Assembly (NCBI GenBank): GCA_028456385.1
Contig: JALNQF010000081.1
Coordinates: 118,359-182,358, forward strand
Direction: 5' to 3'
Length of the DNA: 64,000 nucleotides
From: Ophiosphaerella korrae
Taxonomy: Eukaryota; Ascomycota; Dothideomycetes; Pleosporales; Phaeosphaeriaceae
Position numbers and translations under genes: made by a program. The stretch's first letter is position 1, and each line of letters begins with the position of its first letter. Below, one piece after another: positions 10,483 to 21,753 of the stretch. The notes under the pieces are model-generated. The model worked only from the letters and a program-made list of their open reading frames with translations, ran no database searches and was not told the origin of the DNA.

Positions 10483-12165
10483 ATGAAGGTCGCTACCTCG
10501 GCGCTGCTCGCCGGCGTCGCCTCCGCTGCCATCGCGCCCCAGCAGCAGGTCCTCAAGTTCCCAGACTCGTTCAGCGAGCTCAAGAAGGATGCTTGGACAA
10601 AGCCACTTCACAATCTTGAGGAAAGCCTCAAGTCGCTCACAGGCGAGGCCCGCGCTGTCTGGGATGAGGTGGCGATGATGTATCCCGAGAGCTTCGACAA
10701 AGCCGCCTTCTTCTCTACGCCTAAGCCACATACTCGCAAGCACGACAGCGAGTGGGATCACGTCGTCAAAGGCGCTGATGTCCAGAGCGTCTGGGTGGAG
10801 AACGCCCAAGGTGAGAAGGAGCGTGAGATCGACGGCAAGCTTGAGCAGTACGACCTTAGGGTCAAGACGGTCGACCCGAGCGTGCTCGGCGTTGACAAAG
10901 TCAAGCAATACAGTGGTTATCTTGATGATAATGAGGAGGACAAGCACTTGTTCTATTGTGAGTACCTGAATGAGCACCGTTTTTGCCACCCATTCTAACA
11001 TGGTCTAGGGTTCTTTGAGTCACGAAACGACCCCAAGAACGACCCCGTAGTGCTTTGGCTCAACGGCGGTCCCGGCTGCTCCTCGCTAACAGGTCTGTTT
11101 ATGGAACTCGGCCCTGCCTCCATCACAAAGGACCAGAAGATCAAGCATAACGCTTACTCATGGAATGCCAACGCCTCAGTCATCTTCCTTGACCAGCCCG
11201 TCAATGTTGGCTACTCATACTCCAGTGGCTCCGTCAGCAACACGGTTGCCGCCGGAAAGGACATTTACGCCCTGCTCACCCTCTTCTTCAAGCAATTCCC
11301 CGAGTACTCTAAGCAGAGCTTCCATATCTCTGGAGAGTCGTACGCTGGACACTACATCCCCGTCTTTGCCTCCGAGATTTTGTCTCACAAGAAGCGCAAT
11401 ATCAACCTTCAGTCTGTCCTCATTGGAAATGGTCTCACCGATGGCTTGACTCAGTACGAATACTACCGCCCCATGGCCTGTGGTGACGGTGGCTGGCCTG
11501 CTGTCCTTGACGAGGGTTCTTGCAAGTCTATGGACAATGCTTATCCCCGCTGTGCCAGCCTCATTGAGAACTGCTACAATTCTGAATCTGTTTGGTCTTG
11601 CGTCCCTGCTTCCATCTATTGCAACAATGCCATGATTGGCCCATATCAGCGTACCGGCCAGAACGTCTATGACGTTCGCAAGCCATGCGGCAGCAACTCG
11701 CTCTGCTATGACGAGCTTGACTGGATACAAGGCTACCTCAACAAGAAGGAGGTCATGAAAGCTGTCGGTGCTGAAGTCTCGTCCTACGAATCCTGCAATT
11801 TCGACATCAACCGCAACTTCCTTCTCCAGGGTGATTGGATGAAGCCATACCACCGCGTCGTTCCTAGTATTCTTGAGGAGATTCCCGTCTTGATCTACGC
11901 TGGTGATGCCGATTACATCTGCAACTGGCTCGGTAACAAGGCCTGGACTGAGGCACTTGAGTGGCCCGGCCAGAAGGAATACAAGAACGCTAAGATGGAA
12001 GACTTCAAGATTAATGGTGACGGCAAGAAGGTCGGTGAGGTCAAGAGCCACGGTAACTTCACCTTCTTGAAGCTACATGCTGGTGGCCACATGGTGCCCT
12101 ATGATCAACCCGAGGCATCGCTTGAGATGCTCAACAGGTGGTTGGGTGGAGAGTTCTGGAAATAG
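10483..12165 (+). CDS. cpyA: Vacuolar carboxypeptidase Y (S10 serine carboxypeptidase)
   Basis: Two exons, 10483-10957 and 11009-12165 (51-nt intron), give 543 residues, matching filamentous-fungal CPY precursors. An N-terminal hydrophobic signal ([15 protein letters not shown]) is followed by a propeptide of about 120 residues, then the mature enzyme beginning near the [10 protein letters not shown] block. The oxyanion/substrate block is [10 protein letters not shown]. The catalytic triad is visible: Ser269 in GESYAGHY, Asp460 in GDADYICNW and His519 in [11 protein letters not shown]. The multiple Cys residues fit the conserved disulfides. The enzyme removes C-terminal residues from peptides in the vacuole and matures other hydrolases; it is sorted from the Golgi by Vps10-type receptors (established for yeast). 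No defect is visible. Confidence 0.95.
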
Positions 12166-13433
12166 ACTCTTCATTGTATAGGGAGTTTCGGCACGTAAAT
12201 TGTCACCTCGGTTCAATTTTGGGTATAGTCAATTATCAATTTGACGCAAGGTGTATCGGTGTATCATATTGCTATTTTAGTACTAAGACCAAGTATAATT
12301 GCTACAGGGTCAATGTAAAGAATACATATATTTTTTCTGACTCTACTGTATGCATCTGTATTTTGAAGGTGGAGCCTTCCATTGTATGTGGCGTTTGCTT
12401 GCCATGCCGCCATATGAGCTTGGCTCCTTGATGCTTATTATTCTCAGCCTGTTCACCCTCACTACCTTCAATACAGTCACCAATAGTTGAGTAATCCTTG
12501 AAAACATCCATACACCTCATCTCAAAACTTACATCATTTTCCCGCTCCTTACGATAAGCAATTTAACTTGCGCTATGCATCTTTTGCAGTTCCAGGATGT
12601 GGATAGCTTCAGCCTTGTCAAGTTCCTAGCGACGTCCCACCTTGTGCTATTCTCTCGCATACTTGGGGTCCTTGTAAAGAAGAGGTCGCGTATCGAGACC
12701 TAATTAAAAGCACGGGAAAAACTAAAAACGGTTACCATAAACTTACCTTTTGCGCAGAACAAGCTAAAAGAGATGGCCTTGGCTATTTCCGAGTCGACAC
12801 CTGCTGTACCAACAATGTTGATCTAGTTACAACACCCTGTGAAAGGGTGGATTATTGCCGCCAGAAACGGTGGGCCTTGAAGTTCCGAATCAATACGGTA
12901 CTGCAAAACTACTTACCTACTCAAGCCACATCGTTTAGTGTAGTCCTAAATCACTAACAACTATGATTGAAATTATAGACGGGTTTTTAGTCAAAAGTAA
13001 TAATAGATAAGTGGTAGCAAAGAGAAACTAGGTTAATTACTACTAAATTAAAGGTAAGTGTTACGACCTTGCGAGTGGCGACCACGAGAAAAGCAGACAC
13101 GATAGAGTTATACGTCTGCTGTAGGTAAGTTACGTAACTCATAGAAGGGTGAAGATGATTTTGAAAAATGGCGACTTGGTCATTCCAAATTTGAGAAATT
13201 AGACATGTGCCTATTTTTGAGGACCGACGAGCTAATGCAGCGATGAACGGCAATTGGCAATTTGGATGTGGCACGGAGAGTGGAGGATATGATCTAAGCG
13301 ATGGAGATACTAGTATGAGAATGAACCTCATATTTTTTAGGCCTAGCCGTCCAATGTATAAATGCGATATGAGAGTACAGGGTAAAAGCTTGTCGGAAAG
13401 GAGCTTACAGCATAGAAACTTACATTTCTTTCC
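12166..13433. other. Intergenic with possible decayed gene remnants
   Basis: Several short minus-strand open segments with plausible donor sites (for example GTAAGT-type at 12740 and 13430) suggest an eroded gene that once continued from the 13.4-14 kb fragment, but no reading gives a recognisable protein. Composition becomes more AT-rich toward 13 kb. Confidence 0.35.
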
Positions 13434-13959
13434 AATCAGTATCACCTAATAAGGGTCTCCCATCATTCCCAACATTCACACCCTCACCTAACCATTCTTC
13501 TAGAACCCAATTGTAATCCCGCAGCCCTGACTTTCTCGCCTCATCTCCCTCCAGGACAGCTCTCATGACATCTTCCAGGTTACTCCTCCAAACACTGATA
13601 TGGCCCATGACTGCGGTCAGATGAGATTTCGTTTACATACCCACATCTTCCTCTTTCCGCACCTCTGAAGCTTTCACGGCTTCCTTCACTAGCTCCTCTA
13701 TTTTGAGACCCCGTGTCATTCCCTCGACCTTCCCAGACAATATTCGGCGCAGCAAATCCTCGCCTAGCACTACTAGACTCACGCCATGTTCTTCCCAATC
13801 ATTTCCAACCCAAAGAAAGCATTCTACGAAAGTATGCCGCATGATGGATGTATACTGTATAAGTGCAGGGGCTTTGGGCACAGCCTGGAGCTCTTCCTCC
13901 GTGAGCCTAGTGCGTACCAGCAACTTCGCTGCTTCCTTAAGAACCTTGCGCGTAAGGTG
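13434..13959 (-). pseudogene. 3' fragment of an unrecognised gene truncated at the transposon island
   Basis: Coding-like sequence begins right after an acceptor-like CTCTAG at 13960 and reads HLTRKVLKEAAKLLVRTRL, then a Glu/Val/Leu-rich helical segment to about 13641. A second open piece (GHISVWRSNLEDVMRAVLEG) follows from 13610 to about 13434, where a GTAAGT donor occurs. The two pieces are in phase if a 30-nt GTATGT...CAG gap is removed, but 30 nt is shorter than any other intron in the window. No upstream exon or ATG can be found; sequence beyond 14 kb is degraded. I infer the 5' part was lost or mutated. The family is not recognised. Confidence 0.4.
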
Positions 13960-16490
13960 CTAGAGGTCAAGAAGACGTGATGGCGTTGGGATGGGTAGTA
14001 GGCAAGTATCACAAGCTGGTCAAGTGTGCACTGTAGGTATGCGAGTGAATCTGTTCTTGACTACGAGGTTTCTATCTTGCGCGCGCAGGCGCTTATATAA
14101 TTGCTCGCTCTGTTGCTCTGTCCTACGAAGTCACGGAGCTGACTTCGTTGCTCTGTAAAGCAGAGCGGCGGGGCCATCCCACTCAAGCTCGTCCCCGCTA
14201 TCGGGATCTATTGGCTCGAGCCATAGTGGGCTTATGGGTCTTGTTACATTCGTAACACTTAGGGAAGGCGAAGCTATCTAATAATCCTATCTTCGAGAGA
14301 GAAGTATCTAAGAATCTAGCTCCTAGATAATATGATGACGGAAGACTAATTAGACTAGAGAAGACGCCAAGACAGCGAAGTAGTCATTATTAACGGGACG
14401 ATAATTAAGATAGATGCATAATCAAGACTTCTTCCTAAAAGAGCCTTATAGGATCTGCTACTATTAGTACCCTCTCACAGACTAACGAATTACATAACGG
14501 AGCACAATTAAACGAGCTAGAGTGATGTTTTACTGGCGGTCTATAGTAGTTTCAAAGCCTAGCTCGAGGAGTTATAAGCCCTTAATAACGAGATAAGAGA
14601 CTTCTCGGAGGGATTTTATTAGAGAATAAAGCCGTAAAGGATAGTAGCGTTACTAAAATTAGAAGCAGGCTATAAGAAACTACAGCTAGTAGATTATGCG
14701 GTAGACCTTATGAGTCAAACCATGTCCATAGAAAGCAGAAACGGCGGGATATCGTTCTAGGAAGCGCCTCTCTGCCGTAATGAACATAAGCCAGGAGCAG
14801 TACATATTACATGATGAGCAGGGTATACGCGGCTAGAGCCAATAGGACTTCAAAGCGTGACATGTCCGTGCGACAGAAGCATCATTTGCGCGATCTGAAT
14901 GGACACACCAAGTCCCGATATCTCTATATAAAGGTTCCAGAGCAGATAGCTTTGTATTTCCCAGGTTCAGCGCTAGAGTAGGCTAAGGGTTGGATGAAGC
15001 TGCGGAAGGATCTGTGTAGTACAGTAATGGATTAGCCACCATTACCGGGTAGCCCGACATTCATGAGAGCATGCTATAATAGAAGTTGCATCAGCTACCA
15101 GCTCCTCACATCGACTTCAACAGGTCTCAGAGAAACGATAACAAAACTGTCGATCGACTTTACTAGTCGGTTACCAGAGTCGGATTTCATTCTAACTGAG
15201 GTTCTCTCGATTTTATCGGAGCGTAGAGAAAAGGCGAAGCAAGCTGAAGGAAGAAGCTTCTTGGGACTAAGCCGCCTATAGTAGTACTTTGCATTCCATC
15301 GCAGCAATCTTAAATACTACTAAGGAAACTACTCGTAGTGATAACGATATATAAAGTTCGATTTTCGTTCATGTATTCGTTGGAAGTATCAGTTCCTGTC
15401 CTGCTACCGCTTACAGCGTCTAGGGACTCTAGTATAGTCCAGCCAAGGACGTTGTCATGTTAGAGAATAAACTGCGCAATAGCCACCGGGAATAGCCATC
15501 GTAAATGGCCATAGTCGAGTATTCTTATCTAAGCAGATGGGCTCGAAGTACTTCTTGAACTCAACGGGAACGCCATCAAGTAACTACGCATCTCTGCTTG
15601 CCACTTCGTATCAATTATTATCTTCCCATTTCCCTAGACTTAACTAGGCCCTTTTAGGGAAGTAAATCAGTAAGAAAGTAAAAGAGGACATTAAGAGATC
15701 ACATATCGTAGCGAGGAGATTACATTAATACAATCCGTGGCTGTCAACAGGTAGTATATCCATGCTAAAATAATATTATTGCACCCTATACTGTCCGTTT
15801 CTTGAGACTAGACGCACTTCTCTCTCCTAATATCAGGGCTAAGAGCACATGCAGCCGGATCATAGATCAAAGAGGAAGAAAGCCTAATTGTTGTTCCTGT
15901 TGTCGTCTCTCAGCGAGAATGCGTGCTAGCTGTTGAGGTAAGGAGTAGAATGAATCTCAAATCGCACAAACCCTCAGAACCTCTAGCCTTCAACTGAGTG
16001 CGCAGTCTCATCTATCTTATGGTACATGAGGTAAGTGCAATAATGTTATCCAAAACGCCCGGATGTAGCAAGATAATCAAAGAGACAAAACAGCATTGCG
16101 TAGCAAGCAACTAATAATTGCAGTAGTAGCTTAGTTAGGCTTGAGTAGACAAGCTATCTGAAGCTACAAGGAGCTTACTGGTAAGCAAGTGGGATACTGG
16201 ATTCAACATATACTACTAACGCTGGATCATCTATTAGGAGCCTATGTAACGTTTGTTCATACGCGGGCGCTACCATATTTGTCCTTTGTAGAGAATTCTT
16301 GTCATATACCGCATTGGGGCCATTATGATGTTGTAAAGTCTCGAAAATTGTATCTTTGTCTAAGTTCACTATATTGAAATAATCGTAGTACAACAATGAG
16401 CGGCAACGTTTATATTATTTAATGGAAGTCCTCCATGAGAGTTTTGAATAAGAAAAAAATTTCTACAAGGGCCCTATTCTTGTCAAGAAT
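13960..16490. mobile_element. Degenerate repeat island, RIP-like decay
   Basis: About 2.5 kb without any frame longer than 73 codons, with frequent TAG/TAA in all phases and many TpA steps, unlike the flanking gene-rich DNA. Because it leads directly into a LINE ORF1 relic, it is best read as mutated transposon sequence. I could not identify further protein domains. Small frames at 15063-15307 and 16175-16396 are not convincing. Confidence 0.5.
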
Positions 16491-16810
16491 GCGCGGTACA
16501 CTTATCCTCTCAGTCAACACCGAAAAAGAGCAACAGACCCTCGTACGTAATGGCCTAGTCATTGACGCGGAATTTTTCAAGGCGAGGCTGTAGCACTATT
16601 CCCTCCGCATTAAGCAGTGCCTAAAGTGTGGAGCGTAGGGCCACAATATTGTAGGGTAGAATCCTTAACTAGCACCCTTAGCGCTGGCACAGTAGCTCCT
16701 CTTGTGCTCTAGCGCGTATTTATGTTTAAATACGAGGTGCGCAGTGAATGCGCTAATTGTCGGTCAGACGCAGTACTCATGCGCGCGACAAATTAGCACT
16801 TAGTAAAGCT
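16491..16810 (+). mobile_element. LINE (Tad1-like) ORF1 relic with zinc-knuckle remnants
   Basis: In the frame starting near 16515 the sequence reads VNTEKEQQTLVRNGLVIDAEFF, then after one TAG RIKQCLKCGA, TAG, GHNIVG. The phrase resembling 'N-T-x-E-x-A-x-x-L-x-x-x-G-L-V-I' followed by 'R-C-x-K-C-x-x-x-G-H' is characteristic of the gag-like ORF1 of fungal LINE elements, whose CCHC knuckles bind nucleic acid. At least four in-frame TAG/TAA codons break it; CAG to TAG is the change expected from RIP. The element ends or is lost by about 16.9 kb; no ORF2 (reverse transcriptase) is seen downstream. Confidence 0.6.
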
Positions 16811-17377
16811 GTTGCAGTTTGAAGGGATTTATTGATCAGGAGGCAAGTAGCCTACTAGCCCTGTAGCGCTGGCTGCTCGAAAGAATCGACTCGAGCACTC
16901 GAGCCCATTCGAGTAGACGGAAGGCTACCAATGCGGTATTGGCCATCGTATTTCCAAGGTTCCATCGCAGTTTGCCTCGGAATAACGCCGACTGATGATC
17001 GCTTCTGTCCATTTCATTAATGATGCGCGCCAACGCATGACCTCAGAGACTAACGGAGCAATCCCAATACTCTGTTATGTGGAGAAGCATCCTAAATTAG
17101 GATCGGGTGCTTGTCGGAATTATTGGAATGCCCGGAAGCTAGCCGTAAGGAATTGGACCGTCGGAAAATAGGCACACTGGCAACGATGACCCGGTCCAAT
17201 ATGACGTTACACTTTTCGTATCGCCGTTAGCAGTGATGGTCATTTTAATTTCCTGGGGCTCTGGCTGGTATTTATTGCCTAAATGTCCCCCATCAAAGTT
17301 CTCACTTACACACACCTCACTCGCTCAAACACAACACTCTCAACCTCTAATAACCGACAAATCAAAACATCTCAAAA
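16811..17377. other. Transition from repeat relic to promoter of secreted-protein gene
   Basis: Sequence loses the TAG/TpA excess here. A 65-codon minus-strand frame (16836-17033) is present but unconvincing. The last 150 bp before 17378 have the CT/CA-rich leader typical of fungal 5' UTRs (repeated CACTC, AACAC). Confidence 0.35.
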
Positions 17378-17922
17378 ATGGTCTCCTTCGCTACCCTTGC
17401 TCTACTCGCGACCTCCGCTCTCGCTGGGCCCGTCGCCCGTCGTCAAATTGCTATCCCCGAGAACTGGAACTGGCACGTTGAGGGCTGGGAAGCAGGCTGC
17501 AGCCGCAGTGGCTGCTATTACAACTTCAACGTCACGGTGCCCACCGTCGAGGGCGAGATTGCGGGCGTGAAAGCGTACTGCAACGGCTACGAGCAAGGCT
17601 ATGATAACCGCTTCACGGTCCCATCTGTGTACGAGTCGTGCCGCCTGCTCGAGGGCGTTAACAACGGCGTCGCAGCCAAGCTGTCGCTCAGGGAGAACGA
17701 TGGGCAGGGGTTCGGGCCGAAGGAGATTATTGTGAGCTTCTTGTACGCTGGGTATGAGGATCGGTAAGTGTTTTTGTCTGTCTGGGGTCAATGCGACATG
17801 CTGACTTTTTGTGCAGACCTGCGTACAATTTCTCGGGCAGCCATGCGGCTAAGTACAACCAATTTGTGTCGCCGCTGCTGGAGTTTGACATGACACCCAC
17901 TGAGGTCTTTGGAATCGCATGA
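17378..17922 (+). CDS. Small secreted four-cysteine protein
   Basis: Two exons, 17378-17763 and 17817-17922 (53-nt intron), encode 163 residues. The N-terminus MVSFATLALLATSALAGP is a clear signal peptide followed by a VARR site that could be a Kex2-type cut. The mature protein has four Cys (CSRSGC, YCNGY, ESCRLL), compatible with two disulfides, and a beta-rich aspect (YYNFNVTVP, KEIIVSFLYAG). Size, signal peptide and an early Tyr/Phe beta segment recall Alt a 1-like apoplastic proteins of Pleosporales, but I cannot show homology. It sits immediately beside the repeat island, a frequent place for effector genes. The codon usage is normal GC-rich and there is no sign of RIP within it. Confidence 0.75.
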
Positions 17923-18869
17923 GCGACAGGATTTTGAGCATAAAAAGTATTTATAGTTTAGTTATAATTTATAAATCTAAGTACGGACACTTGTAGGAGT
18001 GTAAAAGGAACGAATAAGAGTGTACATGCATTTCGATTAATGAAAACAGTATCATTCATCTTCTCTTGAGTGATCTAATTGATTGTAAGAAAGGTAGTCT
18101 ACTCTGCAATACTAGTTTTACCCGTTCTCTACTTTGTAAAGATGCACCACGAAAAGGTTATCGTAAACACAGGCAATTAATCTAGATGTGAGGAAAACAA
18201 GATTAAAAGGTGACGATACTCAGCAGTGAATAATGATCAATGATTTAATGAGCGTGGTTTTATTTGGTAGTCGACTGTAACTTGTTACAAAGAAGAGATG
18301 CCAGCGCCTGTGGTGCCGCCGTTGCAGCATCGGAACGGTCTTCTGTGTTTTTTCCGCTTCGGATGAGGCTCTAAGAATATCGTAAAGCGTTATATGAATA
18401 CATAAATATCACTAGTTTTGTTTAATACTGATTTGAAGCTGTACTGGGGGGTGTAGCCTTCTGAAGCCATAGGCACTCATCACCTTTGAATAGTCTCAGT
18501 TAGCAAGCTTACGCTAATATGATATTTCCTCGTAGAATGTAATTATTTGTGGGTTGAAATAAGCTCGTCGGTCATGCTTTCTAGAAGTTAAAGTAGAGCT
18601 GATGGAAAGCTAAAAACGTCAGAAGTAGTATGAATCGCCAAGGATAAAAGTCGAAAGGAGAATTACAGCTCATTACATGAAGTATTCGAAGATTTTTCGA
18701 GCACTTAAGATAGCTTAATTAGATTAGCCTGAAGATTTATCCACATGCTATATATGTCCTATTTTGAATCCTCGAATATACGCACTAGCAGGTAGAAACT
18801 GACATACGTACACTAATTGGACTTGTATACAAAATTCCTATATCCATTCCAAAATGAGCTACATCCAAG
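17923..18869. other. Convergent intergenic region, nothing recognised
   Basis: AT-rich spacer between the 3' ends of the small secreted protein and the S10 peptidase gene. No frames or repeats of note. Confidence 0.5.
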
Positions 18870-20975
18870 CTAACTCGAGACTAGGATGAAATCCTTGAAC
18901 ACCGCAGTGCCGTTGGCCAATGCCAAAAGCTCTACACTTGTACATGTATTGACTGCATCCCAAACGTAGCATTCGGATTTCGGGCTCGGAGGCAACTTAT
19001 TCTTGATATCGAAACTGCTTTCCGGGCCTGTAGATCTGTAGGATGAATTTCCGGCAGTGCTGATTCTTCCAGTGGCAACGTCTTTGTCGAACATGACGCG
19101 ATCAAAAAGTTTTGACACTGTCTCGGGCTGAAACGCGCCAACAGCATGACCAGCGTCAAATATACGCGAGAAAGAGATTTTGTTGTGTTGTCGCACGACA
19201 CCGCCGCCGTATGTGGAGTTGGTGATCAAAGACTCATACCCTGAGGAGCGGAAGCTTGGAGCCGAGGAGTGAGACATTGCGAGGCTTACTGCTTCGCCAC
19301 CCATCCCTATAACCTATTAATAGGATCTAAGGCAAGTGTCATGTATGAAGGCATGGAAAATGTGCAAATTGGGAATATAAGCTTCATGATGGGAAAAGAT
19401 TATTGGTAAATCAACAGGCAACTTACAATTACATCGATAGTCCCGATCACCGAAGACAAGTGCGACTTTGATATCATTTTGAGCGACGTAATCGATGATA
19501 TCAATCGCGACTTTTACTGCATCGCCTGTCATGCCAAAGTAGACATTTACCAGATCTGCAAAACTGATGGTAAAGTTCACGGGTACACCAAGTTCCCTTT
19601 GGACCCAGTCTTGGTTCATATATCCGATTAAGTATTCAGGCGGGAAGACTGCCAGCTTATCTCGAGAGATATCGAAGGGTGATCGCTAATTATGTCAAAA
19701 GGCTAGCATAGTAGGTTTATACCTGGACTTACCTCAGATACTGATGTGAATGCGCCTTGCACAAACTGGAAACAGAATTGAGAAGCCAGCGCACAAGCTG
19801 CATTGACAGTCTCATTCATTCCCACATTCTCAGGATCGTGGAGAGCGAGAGCTCGACACTGGTCAATCATATCATTACAACCACCCTCCTTAGTGAGGTT
19901 ATTTCGTGCTCCATTATAAACGATTTCGGTGATGGCTTGGAAGCCGTATGTATTATTAACCGCATAATCAAGGTAGTGTGGTGCTTCAATTTTGGCATCG
20001 ATGCATGCATTTGTCAGACCGAGCGTATCAAGCTTGAGTTCCTTTGCATGAATGCCACTGAGGTTGCCACTCTTGATTTTGGTGTTCTGGGACTGGAAGT
20101 GTGCCATGGCACTGGGAGCCCAGTGGCCACCATACTAATTATTGTTAGCATGAATATGCGCTAATCAATACATTGTCTTACCGAGTTCGCCCAGATACTG
20201 ATACGCTCGTCTGAAGATTTATGTTCTGGAAATTCTTGCGACCAGATCTGAGTGAACTTCCAAAGGATTTTAGCTGCATTCATGGTGGTATTGGCAACAC
20301 TGTCAAGGCGTTGGCTGGGAAGAGTGCCCTTCACATGGGTCATATTCGACGTTGCAGATCCATTAAGTGGGGTTATGGCACCAGTGAGGAAATCCAGTAT
20401 GCTTGGAACAAGCTCGTCATAAGAAAAACCGACCTGTACTGGCTGATCAACATACAACATGTTCACGTTGTTGTTCCATGACCATGGATTTAATGTTGTG
20501 CTGTTCGAATCTTGGTTGATATAACAAGGTCCATTCTCTGCCGTAGCTCCTCCGAGAGAGGTGGCACCAGGGCCTCCCCCAAGATACAAGGACAGTGGTG
20601 CGTCCCTGGGATCCTTACGAGATTCAAAGAACCAGAAAAACATACTCGCATTGTATGCATTTTGCCCGCCGAAGCCATCAAGGGAATTACTTGGAATGTG
20701 CACATAGCCACTGAATGACCGAACTCCTGGGGTTGTTTCGCAGATGTAAGTCTAATTTGGTTAGACCATATATAATGATCTAGTGTATGGTGGGTTTTAG
20801 GTACCTGTTTATAAGATATAGTGGCCCCAGGAACCACACTAGAATTGACTGTAGCAAAATCACTATTCCTAGTTGAACAATTGGTAGAGCAAGGCTCCAT
20901 GAACGAGAAAACAGATCTAAAAAATGAAAAGGATGCAAAGATAGAAATAGCGGAGTGAGTGGATAGAAACAGCAT
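18870..20975 (-). CDS. Secreted serine carboxypeptidase (S10, carboxypeptidase S1-like)
   Basis: Five exons (20975-20805, 20751-20182, 20134-19733, 19685-19427, 19306-18870), all GT-AG, give 612 residues. An N-terminal hydrophobic leader precedes a Cys-containing start to the mature enzyme. Family landmarks are RSFSGYVHIP, FFWFFESRKDP, LGGGPGATS (oxyanion region; family norm GGPGCSS) and LYVDQPVQVGFSY. The triad is Ser247 in the ANSYGGHW context split by intron 3, Asp463 in FGDRDYRCN, and His521 in DAGHAVGAFQPE. The usual GESYGG glutamate is replaced by Asn (ANSYGG). Many N-glycosylation sequons support secretion. S10 enzymes of this branch release C-terminal residues in acidic surroundings. 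It lies between two other extracellular or hydrolase genes. Confidence 0.88.
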
Positions 20976-21753
20976 GATGGTAAGTAGGTATTGTCAAATG
21001 GTTTGGGAGTGCTGCATAATGGGTGAGCCACTGTTTATATACGTGATTCTATACACGACAAAAGGATTGAAAGCTCCCGAGGTCCTTTTCCTGTCGGCAT
21101 GTTCTAAAGAACTTCACAACTACAGTTGGGGCTTCGCTCAGTGGCTTTGTGGACCGTGCCCATACTGTAATAGATGCGCTAAGCTTGATTCGGACCTATC
21201 CTCAACCTGATTGGACCGCTCGCTTCATGGTCGGGTCTTAAAAGCCCCCAACCAGGCGCCTGACAGAATCTAACTCATTCCGGAGAATCAATCATTATGC
21301 AACAAGTAGCTTATAGGATTGCGCGTATGATGATACCATGTTTGCAAGTACCGAGATTAGCTCTGTGACAGAGGCATCGAGGATGGGTACGTGGTAGATT
21401 GCGCGGTCTAACCCAGTTCCGAGGTTCCATTGGCTACTTCCAGGACAGGATGACATCAAAACTGCTGCACTCAGCCACCATTAGACCTCCCACTGTTGCT
21501 TATCTGCTTTAACTAGATCTTCTGGTTCTGTAATTAGCGAATCATGTGGTTATTTCATAAAAATGTGAGGTATTCTAGAATTCCGTTTTGGCATCTCCCG
21601 TCAACGTCATTCTCCATGTTTATCCATCCTGAAGTGCAAGTGGTCAAGATGATGCACTACAGGTATTTCGACATACATATATTCAAGCCCATCTCCAAGA
21701 TTTACCACTCCATCTCTCTACTCAAAACCTCTGCTTCTTGACTTAAGCCTATA
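20976..21753. other. Divergent spacer upstream of S10 peptidase and alpha/beta hydrolase
   Basis: Both neighbours start here and point outward, so promoters of both are expected. No recognisable element or frame is seen. Confidence 0.45.

Noticed and set aside
10474..11001. 175-codon minus-strand frame at the start of cpyA
   Set aside because: Lies entirely over the signal and propeptide coding sequence of cpyA on the plus strand.
11215..12051. 278-codon minus-strand frame over carboxypeptidase Y
   Set aside because: The plus strand encodes an unmistakable S10 peptidase with full catalytic triad; the antisense frame is a codon-bias shadow.
15063..15307. Short frame with a phrase resembling the start of a retroviral integrase (SIDFTSRLPES)
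   Set aside because: The match is only a few residues, with no neighbouring catalytic motifs, so it is left within the unnamed repeat relic.
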